From Hydrangea macrophylla (lineage: Eukaryota > Streptophyta > Magnoliopsida > Cornales > Hydrangeaceae): a stretch of DNA of 64,000 bases. Numbering within the stretch: the stretch's first letter is position 1; each line of letters opens with the position of its first letter. The notes beneath the pieces were generated by a model. It searched no databases and had not been told where the DNA came from. It was given only the letters and a program-made list of their open reading frames with translations. The stretch is from positions 50,715,162 to 50,779,161 of the forward strand of contig CM066995.1 in assembly GCA_033977485.1 (NCBI GenBank). Reading direction: 5' to 3'. Shown here piece by piece: positions 35,454 to 46,622 of the stretch. The position numbers were made by a program, and so were the translations under genes.

Positions 35454-36989
35454 TTTTTTTTATTCTCAAAACAAAATAATACAGAGGTTTGACTTATAAG
35501 AAGCATCCTTAAAATCATCTTTTTGTTGTGTCTGGTTCACCACATTGCACTTCAGCATTCTTCCCTCCGACTGTGTCTGAAATGCAGCGCTGACATTTTT
35601 CAGGTCTTGCTGTGCCAGGGCACAAGTCACCGTTGATAATGTACCTTCCAAGGTATATCAAAAAGAGTAAACACTTTCGTACTGGCTCTCTGACGGTATA
35701 TTGGAACTCTCATCAACGGACCCTCTTTGACTAAACCCAGCCTTTGCATATAGTTTCCTGTAGAACCTTTCATAGGACTGTTCATTTATCTTTTCAGATA
35801 GGACAATGTGATATAACTGATGTATGCCCTAACAGGATTACCTGTGCGGTGTAGACGCTTATGTGGCATAGAACATAACCTCTTTGCTATGATTCCTAAG
35901 GCAATCACTCACATGTGATTACATTGAGTTGACTTGCCTAGGCACCATGATAAGGATGTCTGCTCCATGTTCACAAAGATATACACCGCAAACCTTCTTT
36001 GTTGGTCCTAAGACATAGGAGTATGGAAACTTGCTAGACAGTATGATCACTGTTATCACTTACTCTCTCATATTTACCAGTTGCTCCCAGAAACTGTCCA
36101 AATCTCCCAGATTTCCCAGATATAACAGAGTCTCCCAGAAACTCTGTCCAAATCTCCGAGATTTCCCAAATATACCTATTTTTTCAGAAGTTCTGTCCAA
36201 ATCTCCCAGATTTCCCAGATATACCAGTTTCTCCCAGAAACTCCATCCAAATCTCCCAGATTTTCCAGATATAACAGTTTCTCCCAGAAACTCTGTCCAA
36301 ATCTCTGAGATTTCCCAAATATACCTGTTTTTCCAAAAGCTCTATCCAAATCTCCCAGATTTCCCAGATATTCCAGTTTCTCCCAGAAACTCTGTCCAAA
36401 TCTCCCAGATTTCCCAAATATACCAGTTTTTCCAATAAACTCCGTCCAAATCTCCCAGATTTCCCAGATATACCAGTTTTTCCTAGAAACTTCGTCCAAA
36501 TCCCCCAGATTAAATGCCCAAAATCCCAATTTTTCCTAAAAACTCTGTCAAAAATACCCAAAATACTAGTTTCTCCCAGCAGTTCAGTCAAAATCAACCA
36601 GAAATCCCTGTTTCTCATAGAAACTTTCATAACCTCTGGAAATTCCTCTTATCCATTGGCGATCATACTGGAAAGTAAAGTTAGCACACTCTGTATGGCT
36701 AGGACCTTACTTGTTTAACTGCTATCTGTTAGGAGTAGGAGCATAATGTAGATTAGGGCTTGCATCCACATGCTTGCTTCATCAGTTTGCATACACTGTG
36801 ATGGTCAGTCTGTACATGAGTCAATCCTCACTTGTCACTGTAGTTGTCATCTTAATCATCCCTGTCAAAGTCTAACACAGTCTTTTCCTATCTAAATGTC
36901 AAACAAGTTCCGAGCACCCAGGATCTGCGTTGTGTGTCAGAGGATCAGGGAGCCGCCTTATCAGAATCATTCCGCCGAAAGTTATCTTC
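35454..36989 (+). other. 5' leader of element F
   Basis: About 1.5 kb between primer site and gag, without a supported gene. Its main content is the tandem array at 36070-36620. The minus-strand open frames there come from the repeat. Confidence 0.6.
36070..36620 (+). repeat. Tandem repeat, 49-50 bp unit, about 11 copies
   Basis: Unit contains TCCAAATCTCCCAGATTTCC then CAGATATACCAGTTTCTCCC. GTCCAAATC recurs at about 36096, 36146, 36195, 36245, 36295, 36345, 36394, 36444 and 36494, followed by more diverged copies. Very pyrimidine-rich on the plus strand. Confidence 0.85.
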
Positions 36990-38315
36990 ATGGATCCGGA
37001 AGGTTTGGAAATAAGGATGACAGAAATGATGAACCAACAGTCTGACCGGTTGGTCCAAGTTTTAGCCCTCATGGAGGAACTGAAATAGCAACAGCCGCAA
37101 TGCCCACCTGGATTCCCACCACCGCCAGGGTTTATTCCACTACCACTGCCAGGTCTTGTACCACTACCTGTCATCGCCCCAAAAAATGTAGATGATGACT
37201 GGTTTAATGGGGCCCCACCACCTGCACTTAATAAGAAAATTCAAGAAAAATTGGATAAAGTCGACAAGCTTGAGAACATACTGAGAAAGAGTAAAGGGGT
37301 CGATGATTACATGTTAGATCTAGAAGGATTGTTTGAGCCCAACAAATTAAAACTACCTGAGAACTTCAAGTTGCCTAAAATTGATCATTTTGATGGAATT
37401 GGGAATCCGAAGAGCCACGTAAAGTTTTGCATAATTATTTTCCAATCAATGGGCTGCACCCATGAGCACATCGCAATGTTGTTCCCTCAAACCCTCGCCA
37501 AGGCTGCTTTATCCTGGTTTCTGGCCTTGGAGGTTTCTAAGACACGGACTTGGAAAGATATAGTCCAGGTCTTCGTCGATCATTACTCCTACAACAAAGA
37601 GCTCGATGTCACCATCCGAGATCTAGAGACTACCCGGTAGAACTTCAATGAGTCCTTCGCTGTGTTCTTGAGCAGATGGAGGAACAAAGTAGCTCAAATG
37701 ACCCATTGACCAGTCGAAAAGGAACAAGTTTGGATGTTGATTAAGAATCTATAGTCGTTGTACCATGAAAAACTATTCTACCAGTCCATCTCAACATTTG
37801 AAGAAATGTTTGAGATTGGTACTAGAATTGAGGATGCAATCAGGGAAGGGAAGATCAAGAATAAAGAATCACAAAGCCAGTCCAAGAGACCCGACTACTT
37901 CCGAAACCCTTTAGATGTCAACACCCTTAGTAACCAACCCATGGTCTATTCTCTCCGACCATACCAGCTCACAAACCAAAACAGCTCACCTAGCCACCCT
38001 TACCAAAATAGGGTACCCCGTGAATTTTCCAAGCTAGATATCTCCCCCTTCATAGCCTTAGACCGCCTGCTAAAAAAGGGGCACCTCCAACTCCTTCAGC
38101 CTCGTGTTGATCCCCCACCACCTAACTGTGACCTATCCAAACATTGCACCTACCACCAAGGCCCAGGCCATGACACCGACTGGTGCATACGTCTCTGCCA
38201 TGATATCTAAGACCTCATTGACCGAAGAATTATCGAGCCACCACCCATCCAACCCCATGTCACCCAAAATGTTAGCATCATTAAACCTAAGCCCATGGCC
38301 TATCCTTTTAAATGA
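36990..38315 (+). pseudogene. gag: gag of element F, one frame with five in-frame stops
   Basis: From ATG 36990 (MDPEGLEIRMTEMM) one frame runs 442 codons without a frameshift. It has a Pro-rich segment (PPGFPPPPGFIPLPLPG), the capsid core (FDGIGNPKSHVKFC, WFLALEVSKTRTW, FLSRWRNKVAQM), GTRIEDAI, and a zinc-knuckle-like CTYHQGPGHDTDWC at about 38148-38189. Stops are at 37086, 37638, about 37707, 37752 and 38208. Four align with Gln or Arg codons in related copies and fit C-to-T changes. Homologous to element B gag. Capsid protein, dead. Confidence 0.87.
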
Positions 38316-38987
38316 TCCCCTTTGCTAAGGCCAATGATTATTGAAGCTACGTGATGAGTTAGTAGTGTTTGGAGCTGCTATTGAAAATAATGATAAGAAT
38401 AAGCGAGTCACTGTGACACTCCATTTGAGACTAGGTTGAGTCAAGTTGAGTCTATTATATATTTTGAAGTTTAGTCTTGTTGTTGAGTTTGTCTGTCATC
38501 TAGTTGTTATGAGTCTGTATTGAGTAATGCAATCCTTCTCTTTTGATAGAATGAAATCTCATTTTGCTTAACCTGATGTGTCTAGTCATAAATGTATGAA
38601 TCGCTGAACTGAAGTATCACTTTTCAAATTACCATGGATATTACTATGCTAAAAAAATTCTTTTGCATCAAACAAAAAAAAAGAATCCAGAAAAGGTCAA
38701 AGTCAATTTCGTGCTAACGCTGATGAAGAACCAAGAATTGAATAGTCTTACTTTAAGAATTTAAAGATGCTTTTGGCCAAATCTCAAAAAGACATAGTTG
38801 GAACTGACTTGGGGCTTGCCCAACACCCTTTTTCCACCACTTCAAAGCCTTGAGCCCAATCCAATTGGGAGCCATACAATATGTCCGATTGAAAGCAGTG
38901 CAGACTTAGTCCTTGATGGTAGCCAAACACTTTCAATGAGTTTCTTCTCCCCATTCAAAAAAAATAGAAGAAAAAAAAAAAGAAAAG
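38316..38987 (+). other. Unassigned stretch of element F before element C
   Basis: No coding sequence recognised. It ends in an A-rich tract (38961-38987) at the element C junction. It may be post-gag or 3' non-coding sequence of F. Confidence 0.4.
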
Positions 38988-40188
38988 TGACAAGCGGGGG
39001 TATTTGTAAAATACAACCGCGCTAAAAGAAGAAAATACACTAATTTAGTCTACAATTCCCGTGTATATCTGTAATTTGAATTACAATGCCAGTTTTTACA
39101 AAATACGATTAATCTATGTTAAGTGGTATTATTTTAGTGATTATTTGTGCAGATTATTGTTGCTGTGTGAGGAACTGAATGAGTTAGACAAAAGGAAGTG
39201 CTTGGTTTTAATGAAGACAATTCAAACATGAAAAGGAAGTTTCGAGCGATCGAGGAGGTTTCGAGCGATCGAGCTTTCGAGCGATTGAATTATGTTCAAG
39301 CGATCGAAGATCCCAGAAGTTCAATCGATCGAACATGGCTTTTATCAGAATTTATGCGCACGCAGCAGAAACGGAATTTTTAACCCTAGCCTTAGGTTTA
39401 TGTATATATATGCATTATATTTACATCCCAGAGGGGGGCCACTTCACTTTCTATCAGTTTTACATTGGGAGAAGAGAGTTTGTTCTTGTTTTGTAGGTTT
39501 TATCTAGGATTTCTATTGTTTTTGGTTGGATTCTAGTAAGTTTAATAGAAGTTCGTCATTTCGGGTTACTTCTTATCATTTTGCTCACATTTTACTTGCT
39601 GTTTATTATAGGTTAATCTGCTAGAATCGTAGCTTTGCATGCTAGATAGGGTTAAATCATTAGTTTTCATAGATTTTATATTTAAATCACAAACAAACAA
39701 AACTTTAATGAATATTTACGTTAAAAAATAAATCTAAGACACTCCAGACCATGTATGAGTAGTTCCCATGTTGGGAGATCATGATGAAATTGTGATCTTA
39801 AGCCTCTGCCATGCAGCAGAATAAGTCCTGTGTTCGATCAATCGAAGTTTGTTCGATCGATCGGACCAGAGACACTGTCAATAGATCGAAGTCATTTTGA
39901 TCGATCGAAAGATGAAGATATTCAATCGATCGAAAGCGCTTCGATCGATCGAGCTCTCTAATTCTTGAGAACATTCTATGCAGTATCCCTAGACTTTCTG
40001 CTTTAGAGATTCGTTATCAAACTGTCCCCAAATGCTCAGTTTGTCAAAACAGTCTCTGAACTTAAGGCCTCAAGGCAATTTTCTTCAATATCTTTTGCAA
40101 ACCACCTTCAATGCTAACACCATTGTAGGTGCGAGTCTTAACTATTATTTTAAACCGCTTTCATGTGTTTCTAATTAACTATGATGAT
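38988..40188 (+). repeat. 5' LTR of element C, first part
   Basis: Begins TGACAAGCGGGGGTATTTGT, matching the A LTR start. GATCGATC-type palindromes lie at 39240-39335 and 39830-39955, with a TATA-like TATGTATATATATG at about 39400 between them. Interrupted by element D at 40188. Confidence 0.9.
40184..40188. repeat. Target-site duplication of element D, left copy
   Basis: ATGAT, repeated at 51494-51498. Joining the flanks with one copy recreates the A LTR sequence at this place. Confidence 0.95.
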
Positions 40189-40812
40189 TGACGACATCCT
40201 ATTGACGCGTTTTCTTATCACACCCAAGTGTAGGTGATCGTACAAGTAATAAAGTTCTGGAAGTCCAGGTCGAACCCACAGGGAACGGAATAAAATTTTA
40301 TAAATTTAGGCAGATAACTATTTTGTCACTAAAAAGAAAATAAAAGATGATGGATTTTTTAGGGGTTTTACTAAACTACTAATTTTTATATGTTTGCAAT
40401 AAAAGTAATTAAAACTATTCTTTTCCTTAACAGTTTATGGTAAAGATTTTAACAGTGCAAAATAAATTAACTAACAAACTAGTAAGAAAAGGAAGAAAAA
40501 TATATATAAGCTAAATTTTTGTAAGATAAACTTTTTAGATTTAACAATAGCGAAAGATGGAAATAATACAGATATTTAAGCAAAACTATTATAAAACAGG
40601 AAATATTAATTAACTAGGGGAAATGATTTAAAGAAATTGGGAATATGCAAACCAACACTAGATCCCACAACTTTTGTGCATTTGAAAAGCATTTGGCATT
40701 TAAGACCGCAGAGTCATTCTTTATTTAAAAATAAACTTTCACTAGTCAGGGTCATATCAAGTGTGTCAGGTTTAATATAAAACGACATCGTTTGGTTTAA
40801 AGAAAAATAAAA

Positions 40813-40910
40813 AGGCAATTGGGCAGTAGCCAGGTTCGAACCGTGCCCCGTTGCGGACGTGGGTTATTCAGCGTCCAGTCCCCACCACTCTGCCACTACA
40901 CAATTGCCTA
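40813..40910 (-). other. tRNA-like block with A and B boxes in the D LTR (left copy)
   Basis: Minus strand: A box TGGCAGAGTGG at 40895-40885, B box GGTTCGAACC at 40842-40833, bounded by the inverted repeat AGGCAATTG (40813) and CAATTGCCT (40901). Both boxes match RNA polymerase III consensus. It does not fold convincingly as a functional tRNA by eye, so I call it a tRNA-derived relic. The second copy is at 49698-49795. Confidence 0.55.
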
Positions 40911-42369
40911 TCCATTATTGGATAGAAATATATATAAATACATATTTGAAATATTAACTTTGTCATGTGAGTTGTTTGAGTATGCTAGGTGTTTTTTATG
41001 ACAAAAGGCATAGTTTGACAATCCACATAATTAGGCTTTTTATTTCAAATATGTACTCAATATAGCCATAGTATATAAACATGTTAAATGGTCATAAACT
41101 ATAGATACATAGATATTTTTGGCCATAAATGGAAAAATAACCCATCTAGATAAATTTGCCCATTTAAGTTTAGTGCACAGAAGTTGTGGTTTCTAAGTTT
41201 TTATTACATATCCCCAATTAAAGTTTTAGCCTACCATTTTGGAATTGAAACTGTCTTCCAAATAAAATTTAAAGATAAATTAAATAGGTGTAAACAGTGA
41301 CTGCTCAATTAAAACTAAAGTTGTGAAACTAAGGTAGGAGTGAAATATACTATTATTATATTATTTTTCTACTTAACATGAGCTGGGGTTGAATTTGTGG
41401 AATCTGCAAAATAAGAGAGTTTAGTACAACTAGGCTAATAAAATATACATAATTGGAAATACTGAATTAATAATAAAATACTAAACCTTTGACTTTGGAT
41501 TCTGGTGGGGTCACAGTGGTTGAACTCCAAGAACACAAATAAGGCCAAACCAAATCCAAATATACTTTTGGAGTGAGATATGGGTATGATGTACTTTTGG
41601 ACTTTAGTAGGTGATTACAACAACTACGTGGCTAAGAAATCTGACATTTAATCGCAAAATCTATCTTCTAGTGAATAAAAATATTGCTATAAAAATTGGA
41701 AATTTGGATTTTTTAACTATTTTAGGGGACAACTATAAGTACTACTAGACTAGAAATATTAAATCTAATTTTAAATAGGAATATTTTACTACTACAAATT
41801 GACAAAGGTCATACAAGAAAATAAATATTTTATTTTAAGAAATACAGTACACAAAGTTTTGCTACATATTTTTGAACATAAAATCATCAATTACATAAAA
41901 GTAAAATTTTACAACTACTAGAACTAGAAAAGGCAAAAAAAAACTAAAGTTTCCTATTTCTAGGGACAATATAAAGTGCTCACATAATAACCTCCCCTAA
42001 ACTATTCTCTCCAAACTGTAATTGTGAACTGTTGTGTTGTGTGAATTGTGTAGCTGTCTGCCTTCAGCTCCTCCATTTATAGGCGAAGTGAATGACGATT
42101 TTCGTCATTTCGTTCGTCACGTGGTACATTTTTCTTCGCGTGTTTCAATTTTTTTTCTTCCTCCCTCTGACAGTTTGAAAAACTGATCTTCGACTTTCCT
42201 GCAGATACTGAGAGAAAGAGTGAGAGAGAAAAGACAAAACAAAAATAATATAAAAAAATTTAACATCCAAAGCAAATCCAAGCTTTGGATGTCTTTGTCC
42301 GAATTTATTTATTTATTTATTTTATTTTATTTTTTTTTTTGTTTGACCATTTGGTAAGTTTAAGTTATA

Positions 42370-42543
42370 GAGTAATATTTGGGACACAACCTTCATACAA
42401 CTTTTATACAACCTCCCCAAAAGATGTGTCTATCTCTCTCCTGTGATGTCACTGGACCCCACAGTGACACAGGAAAGAGATAGGCACATCTTTTGGGGAG
42501 GTTGTATGAAAGTTGTATGAAGGTTGTGTCCCAAGTATTACCC
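42370..42543. mobile_element. MITE, Mutator-type, 174 bp foldback element
   Basis: Terminal inverted repeats of about 75 bp: left starts GAGTAATATTTGGGACACAA, right end in reverse is GGGTAATACTTGGGACACAA, and the arms pair almost to a short loop near 42455. Flanked by the 9-bp duplication TAAGTTATA (42361-42369 and 42544-42552). The other D LTR has a single TAAGTTATA at 51249-51257. A 9-bp duplication points to the Mutator superfamily. No coding capacity, so moved by a transposase in trans. Confidence 0.92.
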
Positions 42544-42788
42544 TAAGTTATAATAGCCACATGAGAAATAATTTCATGTGGTTGTTACTCATTTTATTCC
42601 CTTCGTTTCACTTCATTTTTACCTAAACATATAAAATGTGTAAAAACAAATAATTACATGCATTTGAGTGACATCACTGTTAAATTATATTAATTCAAAT
42701 ATGCGTGTAAAACTATGAATTTGGGGGATTAAATGAGTATTGTGTCTATTATATTGGCACATAAATGTGCAATATTCAGTGTTTGTCA

Positions 42789-44755
42789 CACCCCTCAACT
42801 AACTTGTTGCTAGTCCCTAGCAATGAAGTGAAAAGAGAAATTGTTCTAAAAGTTTTATTTAAAAGTAGGAATAAACTAAGGAAAATAAAATTTAACTCAC
42901 TTTCGCAGGAATCGCGATTGCATTTAGCATATGCAACAAGCCGTTAAACCCCTAGGTTACCCCTAGTGGACGAGTGTTGTCTCGTGAGGGTTTGCAGTGA
43001 ATATACCCACAAAATTTAATAATTTTTTTTTTTTTTTTTTTAAATGTAAAAATAAAGTAAAATAAAAATAAAGGCAGATTTTCTCCTTTTACAACAGATA
43101 AGGATAAATTTGACAATAAAATGAAATTTTTAAGTATGTAATAATAATGCAACACATATACTCACAGCTTTGTCAATGGTAGCATTTTTTATACTCTTTA
43201 AACTTACAGTGTGTACTTGAAAAGTCAAGCAACTGATCTTAATTTCAGAGTTTACATAACTATTAACAGTCATAAAATTTGTAGTTTTAACTCAAATCTC
43301 ACAGGAATTTCACTCTTTTAAGGAGAAACTCTCAGAAACCGGTGTAGAGAACATCTCACTTGATAGGGAAGCAAAGATAGAAAAGTTGCTTCCATATTTT
43401 TGATGACTCAATATATAGGCATTTAGAGTACAATAAGTCTCATGAAAGAATACTTAGCATTAGAAGAGCGATCTACCGTGGAGAACATCCTTATCACTTA
43501 AATTTAAAAATCAATTTCTTTTAAATCATTAGGACTTTGACTGGTAGGTTAGAAATTAAGATGAGTAGGAGATTTGGGGTGTATTTGTTCTAAGCATGTG
43601 ATTGGAGTGTTTGCGCAATTCATTCCAACCTCTTCTTTCTCTTCTCCTTTATATCATATATACATTTGATTTTTTTTTTTATTTCTCATTTTTTTTTTTT
43701 TCTCGTTTTTTTTTTTTTTTTTTTTTTTTTTTTGAAATCAACTCCTTTATTTCTTTACCACTTCTTACAATATTAATACAGTCCAATCACATACCTGGAT
43801 ATAGAAGTGAGGTTTGTACTCCCAGGTGGAGCAAGATATGATTTGGATAGAACTGAGAATAAGGTAATATTAGGTGAAGGGGGGTGCATTTGAAAGAAAA
43901 GATGGCCTAAATCATTTTAAAAATAGATTGACTTTGTTTATTTAAGCAATTTAGACGTTCTAATGGTAAATCCTGAACGTTCTCTTCTAATGATCAGTCA
44001 AAGCAAAAGAAAATAATGAGACTCTCAACGAGTGATATGATAAAGAGAATAAAATGAGACTGAAAAAAATAGTAACCCTCATAAAGAAAGATTGGCACAA
44101 AAGCTCACATGGGTTAATTAGTTTCCACTACTTGTTTTTAAACTGCATAGTTTATGCTTACTCATCCATTTAGATTCAGTAAATATTTTCACACTGTTTC
44201 AAAATGTTTAATAGTCTAAAGAGTTTCTAGCATTTGAAAATAGTAAAACATGTGACAATGTGTTGTATGCTATTAACATACCCAAAATAACATTAACGTG
44301 TCAAATTTATCTTATATAGAGTAAAAGAAAAATTTCTGAAAAATCCTAAGCATATCCACTAAGTTGGATACATATATGGTGCACCTAGTATCCTCTGCAC
44401 CTATACAAAAGAGGCTACGCAATCCGGAGCGTCCAAGTTGTCATGATTACCCATCCACCTCTAGTAAAAGAGATGAGTCTAGACCCACTAGCAAGCTAAA
44501 AAACATCAGTAAGAGGCTAGGAGATAACTCTGGCTTTACTTAGTTTTTCGCTACCTCTAGGGACATTCACCGCACTAGACATATCTGGTGATGCTTGGAT
44601 CATGCAAATTACTCCTATCGAACCAGCTAATGAAAGCCAGATGTACACGTAGGATCATTTTAAAGTCTGACCTGACTGAAAATTATTGACTGTACAAAAA
44701 CTAAAAATAAAAATAAAAAGAAATGAGGGATGGGAAAACAAAATTTATTTGGGTA
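42789..44755 (-). other. 3' non-coding part of element D
   Basis: Polypurine tract at 42799-42789, T-runs on the plus strand (43022-43042, 43671-43733) and AT-rich sequence. I see no gene. The short ORFs over the T-runs are not credible. Confidence 0.55.
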
Positions 44756-45016
44756 TCAAAGGATCCAGTCCTCTTTCTCAACCAAAATTTTCTTTTGTTT
44801 TGATTTGAATTGTCTTTTATAGCAGTAGTAAACTTTAAAAGATGTGCCATTGTGAGCAATTAAACCAGGACATTCTTTTCTATAACAATTCAAACACCAT
44901 CCTAACCTTTTAGCTTTCCTTTTGATGGCATAAAGGCTAGTGCCAGCAAAGGGTTTCTTCTGCTCAGAAACAAGTGAGCGACCCATTAACGTCTGGTCAT
45001 CGACTATTGGATCCAC
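44756..45016 (-). CDS. Small Cys-rich ORF of element D, unknown
   Basis: Minus strand, 86 codons, opening with GTG at 45016; the first ATG is at 44983. Basic protein with cysteines in WCLNCYRKECPG and, further on, YYCYKR, with one His between, which could bind zinc. It follows an internal promoter-like region (45744-45962) on the same strand. No family recognised, and the lack of an ATG at the frame opening suggests an upstream exon or a relic. Confidence 0.3.
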   Translation of the reverse strand: MDPIVDDQTLMGRSLVSEQKKPFAGTSLYAIKRKAKRLGWCLNCYRKECPGLIAHNGTSFKVYYCYKRQFKSKQKKILVEKEDWIL

Positions 45017-46622
45017 TTTTTATACTCTCAGCCAACAAGAGAGGCTAGACTCAACCCTCCACTCCTTTCAACTATCAACTAAGATCTAATTAAAGAGAGC
45101 TTAGAGAGGGTGGGTGGGAATTTTATTTAAAAACTAAAAATATTTAAGAAAAATATATACATTCAGAAACTAAATTTTTTTTTTTTTTTTTTTTTTAAAA
45201 CAAAAAAACTAGAAAATTACATTTTTCTCTCTTTTTTTTTTTTTTAGAAAAGTCCAAGACAGCGTATCATTACAATAACAATAATAAGGAAAATTATAGT
45301 ATAAACTTCGAAAATCATAAGAGCGGTGACGTGTTCGTCATTCATTTTTTTTTCTTTTTTTTTTTTTTTTTATTAAAAGAAACAGAACACTTGGATTTTT
45401 TTTTTTTTTTTAACAAGGGCAACGCAGCATTATCATAACAACAATTAAGAAAATGATAAGGTAAAGTTCAAAATACATAAGACCAATAGCTATCGCGTCG
45501 TCCATTTTTTTTTTTTTACAAAGAAATGGAAAAATATCACCTGTCACTTGAAAATCTGAAAACCTGGTAGGGTCGTGGATCGAGTGATATTTCCAAGCTT
45601 CTTTGGTGCGTGGGTACCTACAATTAATGCAGTTAAATAATGGAAAAGAGAGAAAATAAAAATCTAAAATAAAAATAAAAATATAAGCTGAATCGGAAAA
45701 ATAGAGAATAAATCAAAATCAAGCTTTTCTCTGAATTATAGATCTTACCTTTAGTGATCAGTAGAGTGGATCTTGATTTTGGATTGAAGAAAATTAAAAA
45801 AAATGAGAGATTGAGGGAGATCGGAGTCGAGAGTGAGAGAGTTGCAGAGACTGAGAGAGAGAGATCACGGCGAGAGGAAGAAGAAAAGAGAGGAAGAAGA
45901 AAGGAAAAAGAGAGAAAAAGAGAGATAGGGAAAAGTTTTTATGGTTCAAAGCCCTATATAAAGCCATTTTCTCTTTTTTCAGTGTATCTCTCTCTAGAGA
46001 AACTAATTTTTTTTTTTTTTTTTTTTATGAAATAAAGATAATATAAATAAACAGGTGTTAATCGTGAAACCGTCCCCCCCAACTGAGTCTGACATTGTCC
46101 TCAATGAGTGAGATGAGAAAAAGAAGCTAAGGATAACACCTGTAATTAAAAGAAATACAAAAAAAATAAATAATAATAATGACAAAGTTAACTTATAAAT
46201 ATAAAGTAAAAGTACTATCACTGTTTTGAGATAAAGTTATCAAGAATTACTGTACTATTGATCTTTTGAACTGCAGTTTCAAAGGATCGATCTTGTATTC
46301 AAATTTTGCTATCTAGCAGTTTCAGCAACATGGTTTTTAAACCAGCAATACTTCTGGTATGCTTTTTTATTTTGGACTGTAATGGGATAGTTTAAACATA
46401 CAATTTAGTACATTTATTAGATAGCAATACTTGAGATTTGTAAGACTTGATAAAAATCAGAACTCATTAAATAATAAGTGCAAGTGATTCTGATACTAAA
46501 AACACAGTGATGATTTTTTTTAATTTTTTTTTTATTTATATATAAAAGAAAAGTACAATTACAATAAAAATAAAGACAGGAATTTTATTTTAACATATCT
46601 AGACGTTGACTGGGATTATTGC
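45017..46622 (-). promoter_or_regulatory. Internal promoter-like region of element D
   Basis: Minus strand: TATA box TTTATATA at 45962-45955, a CT-rich leader (45930-45780), a splice donor AAAG|GTAAGATC at 45748 and an acceptor AATTGTAG ending at 45618 (131-nt intron). Below lie two related segments of about 160 bp, each ending in T-runs (about 45250-45390 and 45410-45520). Above it, 46050-46620 is AT-rich without a gene. The arrangement looks like a second transcription start inside the element. Confidence 0.4.

Larger units (their letters stand above)
32221..38987 (+). mobile_element. Element F: Tat-lineage LTR retrotransposon, outermost in the nest, visible 5' part
   Basis: Plus strand: the tail of its 5' LTR (32221-35432), primer site 35436-35453, leader with a 50-bp repeat array, gag 36990-38315, and a non-coding stretch to 38987 where element C begins (expected target duplication AAAAG, 38983-38987). 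The LTR front lies left of element G. Pol is not seen in the window and would lie right of element C if present. Confidence 0.8.
40189..42788 (-). repeat. 3' LTR of element D
   Basis: 2600 bp including a 174-bp MITE and its 9-bp duplication. Plus-strand ends TGACGACATCC and GTGTTTGTCA. TATA box at 42081-42076 (TATAAA on minus). tRNA-like block 40813-40910. Nearly identical to 49074-51493. No gene. Confidence 0.95.

Noticed and set aside
28455..36620. CRISPR-like arrays
   Set aside because: The 42-bp and 50-bp arrays are head-to-tail repeats without unique spacers, in a plant genome.
36176..36630. Minus-strand ORFs of 117 and 148 codons
   Set aside because: Repeat-derived, Trp/Gly-periodic translation of the leader array of F.
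40813..40910. Functional tRNA gene
   Set aside because: A and B boxes are present, but I could not form a convincing cloverleaf with a proper acceptor stem; it is repeated within the LTR copies.
43019..43735. Long T-runs as tails of SINE or LINE insertions
   Set aside because: No target duplications or SINE/LINE body found next to them; T-runs recur throughout this part of D.
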